A program made the translations under genes and the position numbers. Below are positions 48,209-59,900 of a DNA stretch of 64,000 bases, one piece after another. This DNA is from Paragordius varius (Eukaryota > Nematomorpha): the NCBI GenBank assembly GCA_964247055.1, contig OZ176053.1, forward strand, positions 11,594,001 through 11,658,000. The letters are read 5' to 3'. How positions within the stretch are numbered: the stretch's first letter is position 1; every line of letters starts with the position of its first letter. The notes under the pieces are model-generated. The model saw nothing but the letters and a program-made list of their open reading frames with translations, had not been told where the DNA came from and did not search any database.

Positions 48209-51200
48209 GGTTGGTTGGTTTTTCCTAAGTCGTAAACGACTTTTTGGATATAGTTTTAACTATTTCTTTCCATTTTTTTCTATCTTTAACCGCTATATTG
48301 AGCTCTTTCAGTGTCATTTTGGTCTCTTCTTTTATCATATCCAACCACCTCATCGGTGGTCGGCCTCGTTTCCTTTGCCCTTCTACCTTCCCAAACATTG
48401 TATCTTTCTCCAGAGAATTCGATCGCATGACATGACCAAAATATGTTAACTTTCTTTTTAGAATTATCTCCAGTATGTTTGTTTTAGGTTTTATTTCTGA
48501 AATTAGATTTCCATTCTTAATTTTATCCTTCCAGGTGTATCCTAGCATACTACGCCAGCAGCTCCTTTCAAAAGCCATGAGCCTTTCTTTGTCCCTTTTT
48601 CTGAGAGTCCAACTCTCACATCCATATGTGGTGACCGGGAGAACAAACAGTAGAGTAATCTTTTTTTGGTTACCACTCCTACGCTTATGTTTTTCCAAAT
48701 CTTTATTAATTTAGTCATCGCTTCTCTACCCAATCCTATTCTCTTTCTGATGTCAGGAGTTGAAGACCCATCCTCTGAAATTATTGCGCCCAAAAACGTT
48801 AACTGTTTAACTATTTCTATTTCTACTCCTTCTATTATAATTGTAGGCTTTTTTCCTGTACATAATATTTTGGTTTTGTTAGGATTAAGCCTAAGACCAT
48901 ACCTCAAACTTTTCTTTCGAATCTCTTCAATCAATTCCTTCAAATCATTTGCACTTTCAGCTATAAGAGTGGTATCGTCTGCAACCCTTAAATTATTGAT
49001 TGTCCTCCCTCCTATTCTTACTCCAATATTTTTACCATCCAACTTCCTCATTATCATTTCTGTGCACATATTGAACAGATAAGGGGATAAGCAACACCCT
49101 TGTCTGACTCCTTTCAAGATTGGTATTTCGTATGTGTCCCCCGCTGGTGTTCTAATAATCGCTCTTTGTTTTACATACAGAGAGCTAATCAATCTTATTA
49201 ATTGAGACGATACCCCTACTAACTTTAATGTTTCCCACAAGGAGTCATAATTGAATCGAATGCTTGTCTGTAATCAATAAAACACATGTATAATTCTTTC
49301 TGGAACTCTTTTGATGTTTCCATTATCCTTCTCATGTTTGAGATATGGTCTCTTGTGCTTTTTCCCTGCATAAATCCGGCTTGATTTTCTGGTATTTCTG
49401 TCTGTATGATACTGTTCATTCTGTTTTGTATTACTTTTAGTAAGACCTTACTAGCGTGGCTAATAAGAGATATGTTCCGATAATTCTCGCATTGGAGTAC
49501 ATCTCCTTTTTTATATATTGGGAGATATACAGATGATGTCCAGTCGTTTGGCCACTCACATGTTTCCCACACCTTTTGACATAACTGGTGTAACTTTTCA
49601 ACGGGAATAGCTTTTATGAACTCTATTGGGATATTGTCTAATCCCATCGCTTTGTTGTTAGGAATTTGTTTTAAGGCTAATTCAACCTCCTCTCTTAATA
49701 TATCTGGATCACGTTCTTCTTCTTTTAATTGCAACACCTTTGCTTGAGGAGCCTGATAGAGTTTTTGGGTGTATTCCCTCCATCTTTCTCGTACTTCTGT
49801 TTGTTTGCACAATATGGTGCCATTCTCTTTTTTAATCTTTTGTGATGATATAAAAGGTTTATGAGTCATTTGCTTCAGTTTCTGGAACATTGGTTGCATT
49901 AATCCTTTTTTGTTATTTAATTCCACTTCCAGACATTGTTTATTAAGAAAATCTTCATACCTTCCTTGTTTGTCGTTGAAATTCTTTGTTATATAATTTT
50001 ACCATTTTATTATCACCTCTTGATTTAGCTTTTCTCCTCTTTTCTGCTATCTCTATACTCTTTTCTGATATCCATTTGTTATCTTTCCTCTTTATTCTCT
50101 GCACTTTTTCTTTTGCCACTTCATTAACAACATTTTTTATCGTTCCCCATAATTGTTCTGAGCTACATCCATTGTCCAATCTTCCTAATCTATCTTTGGT
50201 TTCTGTTCTAAAACTATTTGGAATGTTCCGAGTGTCATATCTGTATATCTGTTTAACCTTATTTTTAATTATTTTAAGTTTGATTTTGGTTATTATAAGC
50301 TCATGATCGCTAGAGCAATCGCTGCTTTTGCTTGTTTTGGTATCGATTATAGAGCTTTTCCATTTTTGAGGACACATTATGTTATCAATTTGATTCTTAT
50401 ATTTACCACATGGAGAGGTCCATGTGTATAACCTCCTATTGTGTTGTGGAAACCATGTGTTGGTTATCATCATCTCATTTTCTTGACAAAAATTGATCAG
50501 TGCTTCCCCGGCCTCGTTTCGTTCTCCCAATCCATATGGCCCGACTATTTGATCTACTCTACCTCTACCAACTTTACTGTTCCAATCCCCTCCTATGATA
50601 ATCATATCTCCTTTCTTCGTTTCATCCAAAACTATTTGCAACGTTGCATAAAAGTCCTCTATGTCTTCTTTGGGAGCGTTTGACGTAGGAGCATAGACTA
50701 CTATGTATGTAAATTTAAGTGGCTTGGCATTCAGCCTAATACTCATGATTCTGGGTGTATATGGTGTATAACTAATGAGACTTTTATTTAATTTGTTTTT
50801 TATTAATACTGCAACGCCTTCAGATTTCTGGTCATCTCTCCCCGATCTTAACAATGTATAATTTTCGTTTTGTACTTTCGCGCTACCTTTTTGCTTGGTT
50901 TCCGTTAGACCCAGTATATCTATGTTCAATCTTTCCATTTCCTTTTCAATTATCACCTGTTTGGTTGATGTTAAGGAACGTACGTTCCAGCATCCAACTT
51001 TGAAAAGTCTTGTTAAGTTCATATAGTAAAACTATTTTTTGGCAGTAATAAACGAGGGTGGTTTGCCATTGCCTTCCCTCTCACTTACCCTCTTTACAAA
51101 AAATAAATATCTAGAATAATTATTTAAGAGTAATCTTTATAAATGTTGTTAATTTGGATAAATTATAAATATTGATATTTCAATCTGTCTGGCAATCCTA

Positions 51201-51504
51201 AAAGAAAATATAAAGCAATTATGGCTAGGCTAGTAAAAATAAAATAATTAGGCACCAAGGAGTAGAGAAAAAAAAAGAGATCTGTATAACAATGATTTTT
51301 GATGACTTAAGAATTATGTTACTCTTTAAATTACATACTTAGCATACAAATAAAATAAAAACTCTACAAAACAAAGAAAAAGATTAATAATTACTAAAAG
51401 GAAACATATTTTTTAAATATATTTATAGTATATAATAAAATAATACTATCCATGAATATCTTGCCGCTTTCAATCACATGGTTTCATGCATGAAATACTC
51501 ATTA
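48209..51504 (-). mobile_element. RTE/BovB-like LINE, nearly full length, frameshifted
   Basis: Endonuclease frame 49,955-51,022: FKVGCWNVRSLTSTKQ, LTETKQKGS, IIGGDWNSKVGRG, LYTWTSPCGKYKNQIDNIMC and DCSSDHELIITKIKLK, as in 'craniofacial development protein 2-like' RTE endonucleases. RT frame 49,225-49,926: KAMGLDNIPIEFIK, NYRNISLISHASK and FIDYRQAFDS. Next frame 48,542-49,240: GVRQGCCLSPYLFN, and RVADDTTLI where the family has YADD. Last frame 48,225-48,698: GCESWTLRKRDKERLMAFER and RKLTYFGHVMRSNSLEKD. The four pieces lie in shifting frames, so there are about three frameshifts plus the altered catalytic box. A 5' leader contains GGCAATGGCAAACCACCC. The 3' end is (AACC)n. It is flanked by a 14-bp duplication, TAAGATTATCTTTT (48,195-48,208 and 51,505-51,518), which is hAT sequence. 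Confidence 0.9.
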
Positions 51505-52788
51505 TAAGATTATCTTTTAATTTATGAAAAATATTTTTTGTTCCCCTCCTTGCTTTTCCACCAAAGTTCGTATTGGTGTTGTCAGCGCAATATGCGATAA
51601 TTTTGTCTTTTAAATTATATTTTTCTAGAATAAGCATTATTGAATTAAATATTATTTCTGAATTTTCACTGGTTAGGGAAATTAAATCTAAAATTTTATT
51701 TTTTTACCCGGTTTCTGAATCAAAATATCTTAAGTGGGAAATAATTTTGTTTCATGGTGTTTTGAAGCATCAGAGTATAGGGAAAAGAAATTAATTTTTA
51801 GCAAATCTTTTTGTATTTCAGAAAATGCATGTGGCGAAAGGACATTGCACACAATGGCTTCAGCCTTTGTACGGGCACATGTAAATTTTTTATGGAATAA
51901 CGTGCGAATAACCTGTGAGGTACAGTCCATAGATCTAACAGAATGATTGTGATTAACGGCGTGAAAGGATAACACGCCCTCAGCTAGCGCCAAATTCTTT
52001 TCTTCCTCTCTAAAAGTGGTTTTTCGAAAAAAATCGCTCATTTTGTAAGATGATGCCGCCATATCTAAACATTTTTTATGTTTCTGTGTTTCCATATGCT
52101 TTGTAATATCATGCTTGCCGCCATGTGCTAGGGTGAATTCCCCTCGCATATAAGACATTAAACAGATGATTCATTCTTTGTTTTTTTAATAAAAGGAAAA
52201 TCTTTCATTAATTTATCGTTGAATTTACAGCCTCTTTTTGTGCTCATATTTGTAAACTATCATTAGTATAATAAATATTATATTACCTTAATTTTCTGAA
52301 ATAAACGTGTAAGGTACCGATTTGGGTATCTATTTGTATTTTAAGCTACCGATTTGTGATTAATTTGGATTTTTAATAATGTTGGCAAGTAATAAAACTA
52401 AAATATTAGTATATGAAATATTATATTACCTTAATTTTTTGGAATAAACGTGAAAGGTACCGATTTGTGGTATCAATTTGTCTTTTAATCTAGAATTTGT
52501 GGTATTAACCTGGCTTTTTGATAATAATGACAGTAGTAGTAGGAAGGAAAGTGTATAGTCATATGATATAAATTGGAAAAAAAAATATTTTAAATTTAAA
52601 AATAAAAAATTTTAATTTAAAATTTATATTGATTTTAAACATATTTAATAATAAAAAACTTAAACGGATAAAAAAATTTATTTGTATTAAAAAAAATTTT
52701 TTTTATATAATCGTAAAAAAGCGGGACATTTTAAAAACGTAGCGGGACGCGGGACAAAGTGTGAAACAGCGGGACGTCTGGTCACCTT

Positions 52789-53861
52789 ATATATTATACA
52801 TCTTGAAAAGAAATGTGGCATTTTTGTCTTTAAAAAAACCAGCGGGTTTGTTCGAAAAAATAGTCTTTACAATACCATTTATTTCACCAATTTTTGATAG
52901 TTCGTTGTCAAAATATAGAGAGACCTATTAAGCAAAATTTTTGGAAATCACATTATGATATAATTTCGTATTCATTCAAAAATTTTACAAATTTTCACAT
53001 GGGCCACAAATCATGAGTTTCATGTTTTATAGCGTAAACCCCGTATAAATATCTCTAGTAATACAACGATAATATAATACAATTTATGCCAATATATAAT
53101 TGTATTCATTAAAATTATGTAAAATCAGCAATAATTGAATTTCTCTAAAACATATATCTTGATTGCTACTGGTAATTTTGCTTCATGTATTGTTCATTAT
53201 ATACATAATTGATATAAATGAATATATTTTATCGTCTCGCCATATTTATTGTAGGCGCCTGACACGTACCATTTTATCCGAGTTATGCCAAAAAATATTA
53301 TTATTTTAATAAAAAAAATTTAATTGCTATAAAGTTAACCCAATACAATAATGGCCCCATGAGATATGCAGTAAATCGGTATATTTCCAAAGAATTTTGG
53401 TGTTTTAATACTTTCATATTTTCGAAAATTTTTAAGTAAAACCGAAAAAAATTTATATTAAATATTCAAGTAACGTTTCTTCTATTTCATTTCTAAAAAC
53501 TATTGATTCATTTTAAGCCTTAGATTTGGGGCCTATTTTATACAACAATATATATTACATATAAAAATTTATTTTAAATCAATTATATTTATAATTTATC
53601 CCCAAGTAAATTACAAATAAACAGGTTTTTTGCCCGTCTTTCAATATCGCCTTATAAAATAGTGTTTTGTATTCGTTTTCGTTTTACATTATATATTATT
53701 TGCACAAACATTTGATTGAATAAGTTACCTTTTTTTCTTTTAATTATTACAAAATACCAGGAAATTAAGGTTTCAGCCTGATGATATTTGCCACGTAAAC
53801 GATAAATATAATCAATTGATATGTTTTTTATATTTATATTTTTTTTTGGATATATACCTAA
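52789..53861. other. Upstream region of the micro-exon gene
   Basis: AT-rich sequence with no gene or repeat recognised. The promoter of the gene starting at 53,862 should lie here. No core motif stands out from the AT-rich background. Confidence 0.35.
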
Positions 53862-53922
53862 ATGAAATTATTTTTTTACCTATTAATTCTGATTGGATTG
53901 AAAGTCCTTTCCGTTGGATGCA
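53862..53922 (+). other. Signal-peptide exon of the micro-exon gene
   Basis: 61 nt: 20 codons plus one base. It has a Lys at position 2, a hydrophobic core of about 12 residues and a small-residue cleavage region (SVGC). Read past the donor, the frame continues only to a TGA at about 53,970, giving a 36-codon product if unspliced. Confidence 0.6.
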
Positions 53923-56900
53923 GTATAATATTAAAGATTAATTATCTGGAAAACTCTATTATATATGATGAATGATATTCAATTTTTTATTTAATCCAAT
54001 TGTTTTATTATAGATACAGGCCGGCATTCTGAAAGCGGTATTTTCATGACTTTTTTTAATTAAAAATTATTTTATTGTTAAAATAACAAAAATATTAAAT
54101 CAAAAGTTTATCATATATATATATATATATATTTATTGCCTCGCAAAATACGGTTATAATGACGAATAAATTTATTTGAGGCGGTCGCAATTCAAATCAT
54201 AACATGCCAAATAGGACTAAGTTGGAAGTATTCATTACAGTATGCATTTTAATGGTTGCTTATTTTACACTATAAGTAGGGCATTCCGCAACAAAGTAGT
54301 GTATGGAAAAACAACAAAGTGTTGAGTAAATAATTATTCCTTTCTTTATTCCATACATTCCTGTGTAGATTGTTCTACTATAGTGCGAAATAAGCACCAT
54401 TAAAATGCATCAAATTCTTTGAACATATCAAATTGTCCCTTGAACACTTCGAGTTGGCCCTTGCATGACATTATCTATTTTTATAATTACATAACAGAAA
54501 TTAAAAACATGTGTGTATGATATTATAATACAGCAATTACATACTAGCTATTTTGCTTGAAGCTACAATTAACATTAACTAGGTTTATCACAAAGAGTTA
54601 TAATTGTTTACAATTATATAGGTGCGTTTGTGTCTACGACAGTAGGATCTAACTTAACATATACCTATATAATATATCTAAAATAATTAAGATACCAAAA
54701 AATAAATATGAGAAATTTGCTTTTTGAAACTTTTTTTACCTTTGATCAAGGTAAAACTATGTGTTAGAAAGATTGTATTACTTGTTCGGTCGTATATAAA
54801 AAAATTGTCTAGCCTGAAACAGGGATGGACAAGCGGGCCGCATTTAAATGTATGGGTAACCATAGTATTTTATTGGCATCATGCATAAGATTACAAAAAA
54901 GTTCTTATTTTTTGCTAGTTGGTTGCCAGAATCTGGGGCTTAATATAAATTTGGTAAAAAATATAAATTTTTATTATTGTAAATAGCATAGTTGACGAAT
55001 ATTTGTATTTTCGTATTTTTCCAAATTTCTGGGCATATCCTATTTATAGAAAAGGATGATCGAAATAGATTGAAGTCATTTACAAAACATCAATCATAAT
55101 GTTATTTAAGTACAATAAAAAGACTTTAGAAAATCGTTTTTAATTAAACAAAAGCTTTTTAATAAAAATCTACCATTGGTTCAGGTTAGCCCTCCTATTC
55201 CAAAGCACCTTATCTTCCAAATAGTATCGGCTGTTAAAGTCGATAGCCACTTTGTAACGGATCTGGGTCGCATATTATTCTATTGGGACAATTTTTTATT
55301 CCAAATGCTCAAACTTATTTAAATGTTGCCATAAAATTGATTTTTAATATTTTTGATTATTTTGCTGATGTGCAATGTTTTTTGTTATAACGAACTTTGT
55401 ATTAAACTGACAATTTAAAGTTAAAAGATAAGATATTGACAACTTACTTTGTTAAATTTAAATGAAACATTAACTATTTGCTAATTAAAAATTTCGGTGT
55501 CAAACTAAACTACGCCAATTTTTTAATGGGCAATCATGTTTTTGTGCGTAGGGCTTTTGACAAATCTGGAATTTTGAATTTTATATATATGCAATCTACA
55601 AAAAACTTACGAAATATATCTCTGATATGATAATGTATCAGGACTATCATAATGCTTTTGGTTTTGGCCATTACGAGTGATTAAAGAGAGTTAATCGCAT
55701 TTTGTGGTAGTGCTCCATATCAAAAAATGACAAAATTCGAGCACATTTGCAATAAAACTTTTTTGGTGAAATCTAAATGTTTCATTCAAAAAATATCATT
55801 AAAATATATCTAAAATACATAAAAAAGCAAAACAATATTTTGAAAAAATTTTAATATTTAGATGTGGGCTCCGATAACCCCAATTTTTTAATTTTTTAAA
55901 ATTAGCTAGTCCTCTTAAAACAAAAATGCCGGGATTGCACGTTAATTTTAAATATATGCTAAATTTTGACATAAATAAAAATATTTAACAAATGCATACT
56001 TCTTTCAAAAATTTATTTTGACATAAAAAAAATATTTAACAAATGCACACATAGTTCTTTCAAAAATTTATTTTGCCAAAATTTTATTGGAAAATTCTTC
56101 GTATTATTTTGAGTCATAATGGGAACGGTTTTAAAACGCTTTAGGATGTCATAGAAACACTTTTTCCATATGTTCGATGATGCTTTAACATTGAATTTAG
56201 ATGATATTATGCGTTGGTCTTTAAATTTATGTTAAATAAATATTGTTTTTTTTTTCAAAAATTACAAAATTAAGCCAACGAACCTTTAAATTAAAATTTT
56301 AAAGGGATAGGTTCAACATGATCAAACTATATAAAATAATGTTTTTATAATGTATTATAGCACTGTTAAACTTAAATTTTTGAAAAACTATGCGTGATTT
56401 TTGGTTGATATCAAAATTTAGCATGTATTCAAATTTTTTATTGCGCAATCCCGGCATTGATTTATTTTAAAAGGACTAGCCCATTTTAGAAGAGCAGAAA
56501 AATTTGGGACTTTAGAGACCCCCGTATAGAAATTTAAATTTTTTGAAAATATTGTTTTGCTTTTTAAATATAGTATATGATAAATTTTAGTGATATTTTT
56601 TGGATTGTAGCATTTTTGGCCAAAAAAAATTTATTCAAAAAAATTTGCGGAATTTTGCCATTTTTTGATATGGATAATACAAAAGTGCGATTAACACTAT
56701 TAAATTACTCATGAGGGCCAAAACCAAAAGCACCATGAGATAATTCTGATAGATTTTCCTATCAAAATATTTATATTTCACCAGGTTAATTTTCTAAACC
56801 CCCGATTTTGGACGTAGGGTATAGATTAAGCTTCAAAAGTTTTGGTACTTTATATTTTAAAAATGTAACGGTCATAACTCAAGCACTTTAAAATACTAAA

Positions 56901-59900
56901 AATTATATTATATATGGTGGACTAGGTTTTTGGCTTAGTTAATTAAAGATAATAAAATTTTGTTTGATCCAATTTTTTTTATTATAGATACAGGCCGGCA
57001 TTCTGGAAACGGTATTTTTTTATATCATACCTTTTTTATATTCTTAAAAATTAGTTTTATTGTTAAAACAACAAATTAAATCAAAAGTTTATCATATATA
57101 TATTGACCCGCAAAATACGGTTATATTCGAATAAATATTTGAGGCGGCGCATGATTGCTTGCCAAATAGGCCTAAGTTAGAAGTTCTCATTCATGCATTT
57201 TAAAGATTTTGCTTATTTCAGACCATAGTAGGGCGATTCGCAACACAGTAGTGTATAGAAAAACAACAAAATGTTGATTAAAAATTATTTCCTTGCTTTT
57301 TTCCATTAAACAATATAAATTAAATAAAAAACGAATGAAGAAACATCTGAAAGTAGTTCATGAAATAAATTATATGACAGAAGGTGATGGTCGAAAGCAA
57401 GCTGTATTTAATTTCTTAAATTTAGTTTTATAAATTTTGTTTTCAAGAAGAAATTAGCCAGAAACATTTAGCGAAATTTATTTTTACATCCTCAACTCTA
57501 AACATAAGTGAAAATAAACATTTTCGGAGTTTCATTCATTATTAAAACCGAATTATGCTAAAATAGAAAACAGATATCCAATGAATTACTAGATTCATGT
57601 GATGAAGATATAAAAATAGAAGTTATTGGAATATGTAAAAATAATATTTCATTAATCGTCGATCCCTTTACCAATATTCGTAGGGAGCAAATAATTAATA
57701 TTATTGGCCAAAGATCCTAAAAATCATTTTTTATTAACTATTGATACATCTTATCATAGTAAGACTGCCGAATATATCTATAACATATTGAAACCAATTA
57801 TAAAAGATATTGGAAATTTAAAAAATTAATGCCATTGTAACCGACAATGTAGCGAACATAAAGGCTGCTGAAAATTTGATTAATAAAGAGTATCCTAATA
57901 TAATATGGCATGGATGCCAATGTCATATAATAAATAATTCGATCAAAGAATATATTAAACTTAATAAGATTACATTTTAAATATAGGGAATACGATTATA
58001 TATTAAATCTAATAAATCGTATAAAATATTTCAAAGTATAAAAAAACTTTGAACCATCCTAAGTTAACGTTATGTTCATGGACAGTGACTCGTTTTAACA
58101 CAATTTTAATAATTAGAGCATAAATAGATTTTAATAAATCCATATTTTCTCGTTAGTCTTAGCTTTCTGTGATTTGAAACTTTCTATAAGTCTTTATGTA
58201 TGATTCCAGGAAAGATCGTTAATTGTAAAAATTTAAATTATCAGGATTGGTGAAAGTATAATTTTAAAAAAATATATACTTTATGTAAAAACCTTTTTTA
58301 TGTGATTTAATCAAGTATTTATGTATGTAGATATTTATTATTGGCAATAACATATGGTATGACCTAGGTCGGACCTGACCCCCTTTTTTTGAAAAAGGGA
58401 GTCAAAATCACAACTCTAGCCCTACTATAGTGTGAAATAAGCAACCATTAAAATGCATGCATACAAATAATAATTAAATATACTATATGTTTAAATTCCT
58501 TGAACCTATCAAATTGTCCCTTGAACACTTCAAGTTGGTTCTTAAATGTCAATATTTTTTTTATATTTTACATCTTTCTTTAGTATTTTATCATTCAAAA
58601 TTAACATTCATTTAACAATTCTTTTGTTTCGAAAGAACCTAATGACCAATATTATTAAGTTAGTTATTAACGAAAAAAATGCAATTAGTAACCCAGATTT
58701 TTAATTACACGTTAATGTTGTAAGATGGAATAAATTGTTTGATATAATAACCATTTGTTGGTTGTTTTACTCATACGCTAATGAGTTAGCAATTGCTAAT
58801 AAAAGATAATGTGAATTGGCCAGCATAAATGTGCATACTCTTTATAGACAAAGTATTAGATGTTTTTTTGCTAAAAATACAAAAAACTTTAGTAATGATC
58901 GCTTGAAATTTAATAAAAATTTAAAAATAAATAGTTATCCATTATTTATGATGTATCACAAATTGATACCATGTAGATTTCAGGATAAAATATATAGTAT
59001 AACGATAATTGCGGCTAAAAAGCTAAAAACTTAAGTTTTTCGATTTGTCAAAATCAAAAATCGCATTTTCGTCAAACATAGAACGAATGAAATTTAATCG
59101 AAAAACAACACGTCAGCGAAATTTATTAGTTATCATCATCTTAGGGTAATCCTAAGCGCAAAAAAGATTTAATTATTAAATATTTATTTTGGTTTACTAC
59201 TTCCTACATTTATATAATAAAAGTATCTGCATATATAATTATTTCGTTTAGGCGCCATGCCAGACGATGAAGATGAAACTCACATAGGTAACGATTTTTT
59301 AATTATTATTTTATATTATACCAGTAGAATATATCTAAAATAATTAAGATACCAAAAAATAAATGTGAGCAATTTGCTTTTTAACTTTTTTACTTTTGAT
59401 CAAGGTAAAATGTGTTAGAAAGATTGTATTACTTGTTCGGTCGTATATAAAAAATTTGTCTAACCTGAAACAGGGGTGGACAAGCGGGCCGCATTCAAAT
59501 GTATGGGAACCATAATATTTTATTGACATCATGTATAAGATTACAAAAAAGTTCTTATTTTTGTGCTAGTTGGTTGCCAGAATCTGGGGCTTATTCAAAT
59601 ATAAATTTCTTTAAAAAATATAAATTTTATTGTTTGTAAATTGCAGAGTTGATGAAAATTTGTATTTTCGTATTTTTCCAAATTTTTTCTGGGCAGATTT
59701 CAAGAGCCAAGTGCTGCCATTCTATTATCCTATTTATAGAAAAGGGTGATCGAAATAGATTGAAGTCATTTACAAAACATCAATCATAATGTTATTTAAG
59801 TACAATAAAAAGACTTTAGAAAATCGTTTTTAATTAAACAAAAGCTTTTTAATAAAAATCTCCCATTGGTTCAGGTTAGCCCTCCTATTCCAAAGCACCT

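Larger units (their letters stand above)
46068..52788 (-). mobile_element. hAT transposon copy 2 with two nested insertions
   Basis: Ends AAGGTGACCAGATTTT (left) and GACGTCTGGTCACCTT (right) match the termini of hAT copy 1. AT-rich flanks (TATATTATTA / ATATATTATA) hide the exact target duplication. The transposase runs right to left. From about 52,246: MSTKRGCKFNDKLMKDFPF, then a BED-like CLICEG...HGGKHDITKHMETQKHKKC and MAASSYKMSDFFRKTTF (51,730-52,158). After the LINE interruption come VRVETLKEFWENAEVQYHKM and YCETRCLAFMPAIEKILRMY (47,545-48,126). It retains longer frames than copy 1 but has at least one stop near its N-terminus and a 3.3-kb LINE in its middle, so it cannot make transposase. 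Confidence 0.88.
54660..57190 (+). repeat. Tandem-duplication unit, copy 1
   Basis: Begins at ATATATCTAAAATAATTAAG and runs through a foldback element to the TGRHSGN exon and beyond. It is nearly identical to 59,325-61,830 over long stretches (for example 55,060-55,310 against 59,757-60,007, with hardly any differences by eye). The left junction lies just after the position where the PDDEDETHI exon sits in copy 2, so copy 1 lacks that exon. Confidence 0.8.

Noticed and set aside
48207-50683. Plus-strand ORFs inside the LINE (for example 48,666-49,082 and 49,986-50,306)
   Set aside because: They are antisense shadows of the minus-strand endonuclease and reverse-transcriptase frames.
54618-54640. 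Possible extra micro-exon after TTATATAG (GTGCGTTTGTG...)
   Set aside because: The following GTAGGA donor would leave phase 0, breaking the symmetric phase-1 rule of the other micro-exons, and the block lies at a duplication junction.
58816-59034. 72-codon ORF between micro-exons
   Set aside because: No motif, no repeat support and no splice context in the micro-exon frame.
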